DNA of 38,638 bases, from positions 1-38,638 of the forward strand of contig DASYRM010000212.1 of assembly GCA_036004405.1 (NCBI GenBank), written 5' to 3'. Below are positions 8,239 through 14,927 of this stretch, one piece after another (the first letter of the stretch is position 1; each line of letters begins with the position of its first letter). The position numbers and the translations under genes were made by a program. This stretch comes from DASYRM01 sp036004405. GTDB lineage: Bacteria > Acidobacteriota > Vicinamibacteria > Vicinamibacterales > UBA2999. A model generated the notes under the pieces. It was not told the DNA's origin. It ran no database searches and saw only the letters and a program-made list of their open reading frames with translations.

Positions 8239-9300
8239 ATGCGACGACTGGTTCGACTCACGGCACTCTTGTTTCTAGTGACACTCATCGTCGACTGCCG
8301 GCCACTCCCGCCCGTCGCCTATTCGATTCCTCCCGGTCTCTCGGCCTCGTTTCCGCCTGATTCGCTCAAGACCAACCAGCGCTACCAGCAATCCTTCTGC
8401 TCGGTGTTGGCGGAGCGCATCTTCGACAGCGACAACTGGAAGGAATGCAAGACGTACGTCGACATGCCGTCGTCTCTACAGCCGAAGCCACCGAATGATG
8501 ACAACCTCAAAGGCTGGACGCTGCTGCTCGTCGGTGGTTTTGGCGCGCAGTGTTTCTACCCGACGGTAATGGCCTTCAAAGACGCGGCTGAACATCTGAA
8601 GCAGTATCACGATGTCAGCTATTACCCGATCCAGGTTGACGGCTTCGGATCGAGCGAGGACAACGCCAAGAAGATCGCTGACACGGTTGACGGCCTGCGT
8701 GAGGAGCGATTCATCGCAGTGACTCACAGCAAGGGGGCTGCCGATTTCATGGTGGCCTTGACGAAGTACCCGGCACAACTAGGTCGGGTAAAGGCACTCG
8801 TCACGATTGCCGGAGCGGTGGGGGGCTCCTGGCTTGTCGACGACTTGATCGGCCTGAACCAGAACGTGCTCCGCAAACTTCTGCTCAACAAGTGCGAGGC
8901 CCCGAAGGCGCTCGTCGACAACGGGCTGGACAGCATGCGCCGCGACAGGCGCCAGGAGTTCCTGGCATCCGTGCCGCACAACTGGCGCGCGTACTCCATC
9001 TCCGCCGTGTCGACGAAGGACAACATTTCGGACGTCCTGGAACCACTGTGGAAAAGAGTGCTGCCCTACGCGAAGGAACAGGACAGCCACATTGTCGAAC
9101 GCGAAGCCTTGGTGCCCGGAGGCGAGTATCTCGGGCGCGCGCTTGGGGACCATTGGGCCGTCGCCATGCCGTTCACGCCCAACGACGACATCAAGGGCAA
9201 GGCTCGCGATTTCGTCGACCGTCACATTCAGTGGAACCGCTTTCCGCGCGCCGCCCTGGTTGAAGCGGCCGTGCGAATCGTGACCGACGACATTCATTGA
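8239..9300 (+). CDS. lipase/esterase-like alpha/beta hydrolase, membrane-anchored or exported
   Basis: A 353-residue protein; ATG 8239 begins a short signal or anchor sequence (MRRLVRLTALLFLVTLIVDC). The Cys at residue 20 resembles a lipobox, but Asp at -1 is unusual, so lipidation is doubtful. The fold is suggested by GWTLLLVGGFGAQCFYPTV, the spacing to a Ser in FIAVTHSKGAADFMVAL (nucleophile elbow, Gly replaced by Thr) and a later GDHWAVAMPF that could give the His. I assign only a general lipase/esterase class. It ends 27 bp before the 318-residue gene, and the two probably form one unit. Codon use in both looks less GC-rich than in flanking genes, a possible sign of acquisition. Confidence 0.75.
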   Translation: MRRLVRLTALLFLVTLIVDCRPLPPVAYSIPPGLSASFPPDSLKTNQRYQQSFCSVLAERIFDSDNWKECKTYVDMPSSLQPKPPNDDNLKGWTLLLVGGFGAQCFYPTVMAFKDAAEHLKQYHDVSYYPIQVDGFGSSEDNAKKIADTVDGLREERFIAVTHSKGAADFMVALTKYPAQLGRVKALVTIAGAVGGSWLVDDLIGLNQNVLRKLLLNKCEAPKALVDNGLDSMRRDRRQEFLASVPHNWRAYSISAVSTKDNISDVLEPLWKRVLPYAKEQDSHIVEREALVPGGEYLGRALGDHWAVAMPFTPNDDIKGKARDFVDRHIQWNRFPRAALVEAAVRIVTDDIH

Positions 9301-9327
9301 CCTGATTTCCTCCAGGAAAGCCGCTGT

Positions 9328-10284
9328 ATGCCCCTCGCGAACACCAACCCGAAACTCAAGAATCTCTCGAAAGCGTTCGCTTCGATTCCGAACCGCTACT
9401 CAACCGACACCACGGTCTTCGGCAGCACCAACGTCAAACTGGATTTCAACAGCCACGTGCAGGGCATTGCCCGAGCCGGACGGTCGCTGATCGTCACGCA
9501 CAGCGACGCGAACGAACCCTCGGGCCTGTATCTTCTGATCGAGGGCGATGCCATCGCCTGTACACGTCGCTTGCCGCCAGCGCGCGACAGGAACCCGTAT
9601 CTGAATCACTGCGGAGGATGCCAGCGAATCGGCGACTACCTGGTGATCCCGAACGAGGCGATCTTCGATCCGCTCTCACGTGTGTCGTTCTTCGATATAT
9701 CCGATCTCTCGACACCCAGAGAGCTGACTTCGCCGCCGCCGATCGATTTCAACCGGAAGACGGGCGCCGCTGGCGTGGCCAACGTCACGCGCGACGGCGT
9801 CGAATACTGGTACCTGGCGGCGTACGACAACGGGCACGTGATGTTCTACAAGTCGGACGGCCAGGCGTTTCCTACCACTGTTTTCGGGTTCGAGTTCGAG
9901 AAGGAGATCATGGACGGCTACCAGTCGTTCTGCCTTCTCGCCGACAGCGACAATCGTCTTTATGCCTTTGGCTTCCGCCTCGATGCCTCGTTTCGCGACT
10001 GGGTCGACGTCTGGGAAGTACTGCCGGAATCCACATGCATCGAGATACGGGCGTCGCGGCAGTTCCGGACCAACGGCGTTCGCAACGTTCACTTCAGATG
10101 GGGGGCCGGAGTCGATATCCCCTCCGAGGACAGAATCGAGCTGTTGTCCACCGGACACGTCTTCTCCCGCCTACCCGTGGCAGCGACTGGGGACGTCCAG
10201 GCGTGGGAAGAACTGGAACGGAGCGTCTCTGAAGAAGACCTGTCGTTTCAACCCCGATGTCACATCGACACGTTCGGTCCGTGA
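9328..10284 (+). CDS. hypothetical protein, possibly beta-propeller-like
   Basis: A 318-residue protein not recognised from any family. An SD-like AGGAAAG about 10 bp before the ATG supports this start. There is no signal peptide or membrane segment. The sequence alternates short hydrophobic beta strands with DG/SDG/ND turns (SLIVTHSDANEPSGLYLLI, YWYLAAYDNGHVMFYKSDGQ, RLYAFGFRLDASFRDWVDVW), as in beta-propeller or sensor-like proteins. Five cysteines are scattered, with a CGGC pair (LNHCGGCQRIGDYLVIP). It is 27 bp downstream of the lipase-like gene, so a shared function is likely. The next gene converges only 6 bp away. Propeller assignment is an impression from strand periodicity. Confidence 0.75.
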   Translation: MPLANTNPKLKNLSKAFASIPNRYSTDTTVFGSTNVKLDFNSHVQGIARAGRSLIVTHSDANEPSGLYLLIEGDAIACTRRLPPARDRNPYLNHCGGCQRIGDYLVIPNEAIFDPLSRVSFFDISDLSTPRELTSPPPIDFNRKTGAAGVANVTRDGVEYWYLAAYDNGHVMFYKSDGQAFPTTVFGFEFEKEIMDGYQSFCLLADSDNRLYAFGFRLDASFRDWVDVWEVLPESTCIEIRASRQFRTNGVRNVHFRWGAGVDIPSEDRIELLSTGHVFSRLPVAATGDVQAWEELERSVSEEDLSFQPRCHIDTFGP

Positions 10285-10290
10285 ACGACG

Positions 10291-12843
10291 CTACGTACTG
10301 CGCAACAGGCGCGCGGGATCGACGCGCAGCGCGCGGCGCGTCGGCACCCAGGTCGCGAGCAGCGCCACCGCCAGCACAACGAACACGGGCAGCACGAAGG
10401 CGGGCCACGGCGGATCGTAGAGCGACCCCTCGCCCCCGGTGGCGCGCACGAGCCGCGACAAACCGAACGTGAGGGCGATGCCGAACGCGGATCCCAGCAT
10501 CACCAGGCGGAGGCTCTGACCCATGACGAGCCTCACCTGCGTGCCCCAGTCGGCGCCGATGGCCATCCTGACTGCCAGTTCGCGCGTCCGGCGCGACACG
10601 GCAAACGCCAGCACGCCGTAGAGGCCGCTCGACATGAGCAGCATCCCGATGACGATCAGCGGAAAGAGCGGCGCCGTGCCAACCACCGTCTCCAGGCCTG
10701 CCACCGACCGGATCTGCTCGAGCGTGAACGTGTTCGACACCACGAGGCCCGGGACGGCATCGTGAAGCGAGCGGCGGACCGGCTGCACCAGCGCCGCGGG
10801 GTCGCCCGAGGCCCGCACCAGCAAACGCACCGCCTTCAGCTCTCGCGACCCTTCCGGCAGCGCGAAGAAGATCTGCGGCGACGACGTCCGGCGGTCGAAC
10901 GGGTTGGTCATGTAATCGCTGACGACGCCGATCACCGCATAGGCGTCGCGACCGAGCCAGAGCTGGCGCCCGATCGGCGATTGCGCGCCGAACATGCGCC
11001 CCGCAAGCGCCTCGTTGATCACGACGGCACGTGCCTCCGGCCGGTCCACACTTGTGAACGACCTCCCCACCTTCATGCGGACCCCGAGCGTGGAAAAGAA
11101 GCCGGGGCCGATCGAAATGCGCTCGGCGGACGTGGCGCCGCCGCCCGTGGCGTCAGTGCTCACGGCTTGCCGGGGCCCGGTGCCCGCGAGCGGCAGCGAC
11201 GTGGCCGCGGCCACGGCACCCACGCCCGGCACCTGCCTGAGCCTGTCGGCGAGCTGTCCTACCGGCACTCCGTCCGCACGTTCGACCGCGGCGGCCATCA
11301 ACGGCCGCATGTCGAATCCGGTCTCGGCTGACATGGCCTGCATGGCGCCGCTGATCATCGACGAGGTGACGACGAGCAGGGCGAGCGTGAGCGTAATCTC
11401 CAGCACGACGAGCGTGTGGCTCCACCGCTGGCGGACGCGATCCGATGCCGCAATGCCGCGCAGCGGATCGAATTGGAGGCGGCGCGTTTCCACCAGCGCC
11501 GGCGCGAGCCCGGCGACGATGCCCGCAACCAGGGTGATGGCGATCGACTTGATCAGCACGCCGGTGTGGATCGAGACATCGAGGAACTCCGGCACGACCG
11601 TGGCGCCCCTCAGCATGATGGCGTGCAGCACGTAGGCGGCGCCGATTCCGAAGGCGCCCGCGAGGGTAGCCAGGAGCAGCGCCTCGGCCAGGAACGCGCG
11701 CACGAGCCGCGACCGGCTGGCGCCCAGGGCGGCGCGGACCGCGGTCTCGGCCTCCCGCCTGGTCCACTGCGCGATCATCAGGATCGAAACGTTGGCGCAC
11801 GCGATGAGCAGGGTGAGCGCGACCGCCGCGGCGAGGACGAACGGCAGCAGCGCCGACATGTCCTCGCCGATCGGCGTGCCCTTCACTTGCGACACGCGCA
11901 TGTGCAGCGGTCCCTGGCCCGGCGCCAGGCGCCGCGAGTACTCGGCAAGCGGACCCTCGAGCCGCGCGGACAGAGCGCCGGCGGCCTGACCCGCGGGCCG
12001 GCGGACGACGATCTGCAGCGACACGCCCGCCGGCAGTACCGGATCGAGCCGCGTCCAGACGGGATCGTCCATGGATCCGAACCAGAAGCGCCGCGGCATC
12101 ACGCCGACGATCGTGTGCGGCGTGTTGTCGATCCAGACGGTCTGGCCCAGGACGTCGGGACTGCTGTTGAACCAATCACGCCAGAGCCGGTGGCTGAGCA
12201 TGGCTTCCGGCGACACCGTCTGTCCAGCGCCGGTCGCAGAGAACCCGCGCCCGAGTTCCGGCGCCACCCCGAGCAGCGCGAACAGGTTGGGCGAGACCGG
12301 CCGGACCGGTGTGGGCTCCACACGATCGGCGAGGCGAACATCGGCGATGATGGCACGCGCGCCGGCCGCCGCCGCGCTGGGACCCAGGACCTGCGCCCAC
12401 TGCCCGTACAAATCGCCCGGCACGTAGCTGCCGGCCGGCCGGATCGGCCGGTCCTGCCGATTGATCTGCACCTTGGACAGCTGCAGCGGATCCCGATAGA
12501 GCGGCGGCGGGTTCTGAAACACGGTATCGCGGAGTGTCAGCGAGGCGGCGGTGGACGCGATGCCAGCGCCGAGCGACAGCACGGCGACCGCGGCCACGAC
12601 GGGATAGCGCACCAGGCTGCGTGACGCCGCCCGCAGATCCTGCAGGAGATGATCGAGCCAGAGCCGCCGCCCCGCTTCGAAGTAGCGCTCGCGCGCCAGC
12701 GTCACGTTGCCGAACGCCTTGCGCGCGGCCCGCGCCGCGTCGTCGGGCGGCATCCCCTCCGCGACGAGGCGATCGATCTCGAGCGCGACGTGCGCCTCGA
12801 TCTCATTGGAAAAGTCGGCGGTGGAACGGCGGCGCCAGCCCAT
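10291..12843 (-). CDS. ADOP-family ABC transporter permease (MacB-like, duplicated)
   Basis: An 850-residue permease of the acidobacterial duplicated orphan permease type: two FtsX/MacB_PCD halves in one chain with no ATPase beside it. Residues 1-75 form the cytoplasmic segment typical of ADOPs (FSNEIEAHVALEIDRLVAEG, ARAARKAFGNVTLARERYFE). TM1 is near 85-105, followed by a periplasmic domain; TM helices around 335-355 (LPFVLAAAVALTLLIACANV), 385-410, 435-460 and 490; a second periplasmic domain; and three C-terminal helices ending VPTRRALRVDPARLLRST. An SD (GAGAGGGG at 12858-12851) precedes the ATG. Unlike the other two ADOPs here, it is divergent from its PadR gene. Substrate unknown; it may use an ATPase encoded elsewhere. 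Confidence 0.92.
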   Translation of the reverse strand: MGWRRRSTADFSNEIEAHVALEIDRLVAEGMPPDDAARAARKAFGNVTLARERYFEAGRRLWLDHLLQDLRAASRSLVRYPVVAAVAVLSLGAGIASTAASLTLRDTVFQNPPPLYRDPLQLSKVQINRQDRPIRPAGSYVPGDLYGQWAQVLGPSAAAAGARAIIADVRLADRVEPTPVRPVSPNLFALLGVAPELGRGFSATGAGQTVSPEAMLSHRLWRDWFNSSPDVLGQTVWIDNTPHTIVGVMPRRFWFGSMDDPVWTRLDPVLPAGVSLQIVVRRPAGQAAGALSARLEGPLAEYSRRLAPGQGPLHMRVSQVKGTPIGEDMSALLPFVLAAAVALTLLIACANVSILMIAQWTRREAETAVRAALGASRSRLVRAFLAEALLLATLAGAFGIGAAYVLHAIMLRGATVVPEFLDVSIHTGVLIKSIAITLVAGIVAGLAPALVETRRLQFDPLRGIAASDRVRQRWSHTLVVLEITLTLALLVVTSSMISGAMQAMSAETGFDMRPLMAAAVERADGVPVGQLADRLRQVPGVGAVAAATSLPLAGTGPRQAVSTDATGGGATSAERISIGPGFFSTLGVRMKVGRSFTSVDRPEARAVVINEALAGRMFGAQSPIGRQLWLGRDAYAVIGVVSDYMTNPFDRRTSSPQIFFALPEGSRELKAVRLLVRASGDPAALVQPVRRSLHDAVPGLVVSNTFTLEQIRSVAGLETVVGTAPLFPLIVIGMLLMSSGLYGVLAFAVSRRTRELAVRMAIGADWGTQVRLVMGQSLRLVMLGSAFGIALTFGLSRLVRATGGEGSLYDPPWPAFVLPVFVVLAVALLATWVPTRRALRVDPARLLRST

Positions 12844-12863
12844 GGCTCAACCCCTCTCAGGTT

Positions 12864-12903
12864 GACATTCGACCAGAGCATACGCATACTCGGGTCGAAT
12901 GTC
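12864..12903. promoter_or_regulatory. probable PadR operator between divergent promoters
   Basis: A perfect 11-bp inverted repeat, GACATTCGACC (12864-12874) and GGTCGAATGTC (12893-12903), with an 18-bp spacer. The spacer holds a -10-like TATGCT on the minus strand (12882-12877, towards the permease) and CATACT on the plus strand (12885-12890, towards PadR). CATACT lies 8 nt before the PadR ATG, so that transcript may be leaderless. One regulator dimer bound here could repress both genes. The PadR start codon lies inside the right arm. Confidence 0.6.
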
Positions 12904-13255
12904 TATCCGAAAGCGGGCCGACCGGGAGTACGCGGCGCACCTGCAGGGGACGCTCGACCTGCTCATCCTTCGCACGCTGATTTTCGGCGCGCAGCACGGG
13001 CAGGCGATTGCACGTGCCATCCAGACCGAGTCCGACAACGTGCTGATCGTCGATCACGGGTCGCTCTATCCGGCGCTGCAGCGACTGGAGGAGCGGGAGT
13101 TCATCGAGGCCAGCTGGGGCACGTCGGAAAACAACCGCAAGGCGCGGTTCTACACACTGACGCGGAAGGGCCGGAAGGAGCTGACGCGCGAGGAGAGCGA
13201 GTGGCGGCGGATCGCCGCCGCCATCATGCGCGTGCTGGGCGCACAGAGTACGTAG
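12899..13255 (+). CDS. PadR family transcriptional regulator
   Basis: A 118-residue PadR-type winged-helix repressor. The core LQGTLDLLILRTLIFGAQHG is followed by a recognition-helix/wing region (VDHGSLYPALQRLEEREFIE, GTSENNRKARFYTLTRKGRK) and a C-terminal dimerisation helix (EESEWRRIAAAIMRVLGAQS). It is divergent from the ADOP permease and shares with it an inverted-repeat operator, so it probably represses both. No good SD precedes the ATG; a leaderless start is likely. The last codons and the TAG stop (AGT ACG TAG) are part of the palindromic element that follows, so the original C-terminus may have been altered. The ligand is unknown. Confidence 0.93.
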   Translation: MSIRKRADREYAAHLQGTLDLLILRTLIFGAQHGQAIARAIQTESDNVLIVDHGSLYPALQRLEEREFIEASWGTSENNRKARFYTLTRKGRKELTREESEWRRIAAAIMRVLGAQST

Positions 13256-13278
13256 AGGCGGACCTTCAGGTCCGCCTC
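13249..13278. repeat. dispersed palindromic element, copy 2
   Basis: Core GGCGGACCTTCAGGTCCGCC at 13257-13276 (8-bp arms, TTCA loop) with left flank GTACGTAGA. The flank supplies the TAG stop (13253-13255) of the PadR gene. The element lies between convergent ends at 13255 (plus) and 13302 (minus). Confidence 0.9.
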
Positions 13279-13301
13279 CGCGGGTGCGCCTCACGACGCC
13301 G

Positions 13302-14159
13302 TTAGCTGCGCTTCGACATCCATCGCCGTCGTTTGAAAGCCACACGGTCGAGCCACGAGATCGGCCACCGGGGCGCAGGCGTCAGGCGCCGCGCCAGCTC
13401 GCTCGTCGCCAGAGCGCCGTCGAGCAGCAACGTGTCCGGCTGCTTGTAGGTGCCGAATGCGAGATCGGCCAGCGGCAGGCCGAGGAATCCCGCCACGTTC
13501 TGGTTGCACTTGTAGTTGGCGTGGTGCGCCTGGTGGAATCCGTACAACTGGCGCCACACCCTCCCGAAGCGCCGGCTGCTCAAGCGCCGCTTCCACGCCG
13601 GGTCGTACGGCTGATGGTGCACGACGTGGATGACTTCGTAGAGAAAGTGAGCGACGGCAATCGCGCCATACCCGCTGATCAGGATCGGCAGCTGCGGGAA
13701 CGAGAACGCCATCGGCGCGAAGAACGGCGTGAAGAAGACAAAGAAGGGCAGCAGTGCCCAAGGGGGGAACGTGGCCTGGTCGTCACGCTCCACGGCGTCG
13801 ATCGGGTAGGAACTGCGCACCGCACCGGCCGCGGTGTCGAAACGGATCGCCGTGAGCTTGTGATGATCGAGATGGCTGCTGCACAGCACGCGCAGGAAGC
13901 GCACGGTCTCGAGGTGCAGGATGTAGCGATGGAAGAAGAACGCGCCGAAGCACAGCACCACGCTGCACACGACGCCGGTCAGGGCGATCGTGCCGGCGCC
14001 CGAGGCCAGGTGCTGATCCCACGTGCCTCTGAAGCAGTAGCGGATGAACAGGTAGAGAGCGGCCAGCTGCAGGCCGATCCAGATGGCAAACAGGAGCGGC
14101 GCTGCGCGATTGCGGGCGCGGCTTTCATAGGACAGGAAATTCAGTATTGACGTCCTCAA
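13302..14159 (-). CDS. fatty acid hydroxylase/sterol desaturase family membrane oxygenase
   Basis: A 285-residue integral membrane protein with the diiron histidine pattern of this superfamily: HRYILH (77-82, HX4H), HLDHH (96-100, HX2HH), HVVHH and HQAHH (two more HX2HH in the second half). Hydrophobic segments lie near 22-42, 55-75 and 125-165. Such enzymes use O2 to hydroxylate or desaturate lipids, sterols or carotenoids; the substrate here is unknown. The start is the TTG at 14159, the first eligible codon in this frame after a cobalamin riboswitch about 117 nt upstream on the same strand; no strong SD is seen, so the exact start is uncertain. The riboswitch implies expression falls when B12 is plentiful, which is unusual for this family. 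Confidence 0.88.
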   Translation of the reverse strand: MRTSILNFLSYESRARNRAAPLLFAIWIGLQLAALYLFIRYCFRGTWDQHLASGAGTIALTGVVCSVVLCFGAFFFHRYILHLETVRFLRVLCSSHLDHHKLTAIRFDTAAGAVRSSYPIDAVERDDQATFPPWALLPFFVFFTPFFAPMAFSFPQLPILISGYGAIAVAHFLYEVIHVVHHQPYDPAWKRRLSSRRFGRVWRQLYGFHQAHHANYKCNQNVAGFLGLPLADLAFGTYKQPDTLLLDGALATSELARRLTPAPRWPISWLDRVAFKRRRWMSKRS

Positions 14160-14269
14160 TGCCCCACGAACGGGAACACGAGGACGCCGAACCAGCCGGC
14201 GGCCTATGGTGCTGGTGGCCGCACGTCGAGTGAAGGCGCACTCGGGGATCCCCGCCCGAGGACGAATCG

Positions 14270-14392
14270 TTGGAACACGGCAGGTCTCCTGGCTCGCCGC
14301 TTACAGTTGCGGAGTCAGCTCCGGAATTGCCGCTCACGCGGCGCACCGGATTCCCTCTTGACCCAATCGTGATGATCGGACCGTGAACGCCC
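14270..14392 (-). promoter_or_regulatory. cobalamin (AdoCbl-type) riboswitch
   Basis: Read on the minus strand, the conserved blocks occur in order: GGGAATCCGGTG (14355-14344), GCAACTGTAAGCGGCGAG (14310-14293, the B12-box region) and GAGACCTGCCGTG (14288-14276). P1 can form between CACGG (14385-14381) and CCGTG (14280-14276), closing the aptamer. Downstream, CTCGGG (14260-14255) can pair with CCCGAG (14246-14241) as part of the expression platform; there is no U-tract, so translational control or an antiterminator is more likely than simple termination. The next gene on the strand is the membrane oxygenase starting at 14159. Identification is by eye from the conserved blocks. Confidence 0.87.
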
Positions 14393-14433
14393 TTATCTAG
14401 TGCCGGAACGCTTGGCGCTGTCAATGCAGCCGG

Positions 14434-14550
14434 TCAGATCCTGATCGCCATCCCAAGGATCACCGTTACCAGCAGCAGTGTCGGAATGTCCGTCGGCCCG
14501 ATCGCGAACAGGTAGCGCTGGCCGGCTCGCCGCCTGGCTCTAGTAGACAG
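14434..14550 (-). pseudogene. relic of an ADOP permease C-terminus
   Basis: The minus strand reads RAGQRYLFAIGPTDIPTLLL followed by VTVILGMAIRI and a TGA (14436-14434). This matches in style the last transmembrane region of ADOP permeases (LLFGVSPTDPxTL, then a hydrophobic helix), but it lacks the terminal ARRATRVDP tail and there is no upstream body. It therefore looks like the remains of a deleted or rearranged permease gene just upstream of the riboswitch. The stretch is short, so a chance match cannot be excluded. Confidence 0.45.
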
Positions 14551-14582
14551 TCTCCCTAACTTCTGGTAGCTTCTCTACCCGA
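14541..14582 (+). promoter_or_regulatory. candidate promoter/operator of the second PadR-ADOP operon
   Basis: The stretch before the PadR ATG holds AGACAGTCT (14545-14553, a 9-bp near-palindrome) and GGTAG-N5-CTACC (14565-14579). There is no SD near the ATG. PadR proteins often repress their own operons through such symmetric sites, so this is a plausible operator; I cannot place the -10 firmly. Confidence 0.3.
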
Positions 14583-14927
14583 ATGGCTGATCAGGAACGG
14601 GTCCAGCTGCTGCAAGGCACGCTCGACTTGCTGGTTCTGCAGACGCTCGCGCTGGGACCGGTGCACGGGCACGGCATCGCGACCAGCATCCAGCACATCA
14701 CCGAGAAGGAGCTGCTCGTGGATCACGGGTCGCTGTACCCCGCGCTGCAGCGGCTCGAACGGGCCAGCCTGATCACGTCGGAGTGGGGCATCTCCGAGAA
14801 CAACCGGCGGGCGCGCTACTACACCCTGAGTCGTGCGGGCCGGAAACGGCTGGTCACCGAAACCAGGCGATGGGAGGCGACGGTGCGCGTCATCTCCCGG
14901 GTCCTGAACCCGCGGAGCGCGACATGA
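14583..14927 (+). CDS. PadR family transcriptional regulator
   Basis: A 114-residue PadR regulator: LLQGTLDLLVLQTLALGPVH, VDHGSLYPALQRLERASLIT, WGISENNRRARYYTLSRAGR, and a C-terminal helix ending RVISRVLNPRSAT. It is close in sequence to the PadR at 12899 (shared LQGTLDLL, VDHGSLYPALQRLE, SENNR.AR.YTL.R.GRK). Its TGA overlaps the ATG of the ADOP gene (ATGA at 14924-14927), so the two are translationally coupled and probably autoregulated. Confidence 0.94.
   Translation: MADQERVQLLQGTLDLLVLQTLALGPVHGHGIATSIQHITEKELLVDHGSLYPALQRLERASLITSEWGISENNRRARYYTLSRAGRKRLVTETRRWEATVRVISRVLNPRSAT

Noticed and set aside
8239..8300. Lipoprotein signal on the lipase-like protein
   Set aside because: The Cys at residue 20 is preceded by Asp (IVDC), which does not fit the lipobox [AGS] at -1. 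A membrane anchor or ordinary signal is equally possible.
14125..14424. A 99-codon frame on the minus strand overlapping the riboswitch
   Set aside because: It translates through the conserved aptamer blocks, has low complexity with many Ser/Gly, and matches no protein family. The region is better explained as RNA.
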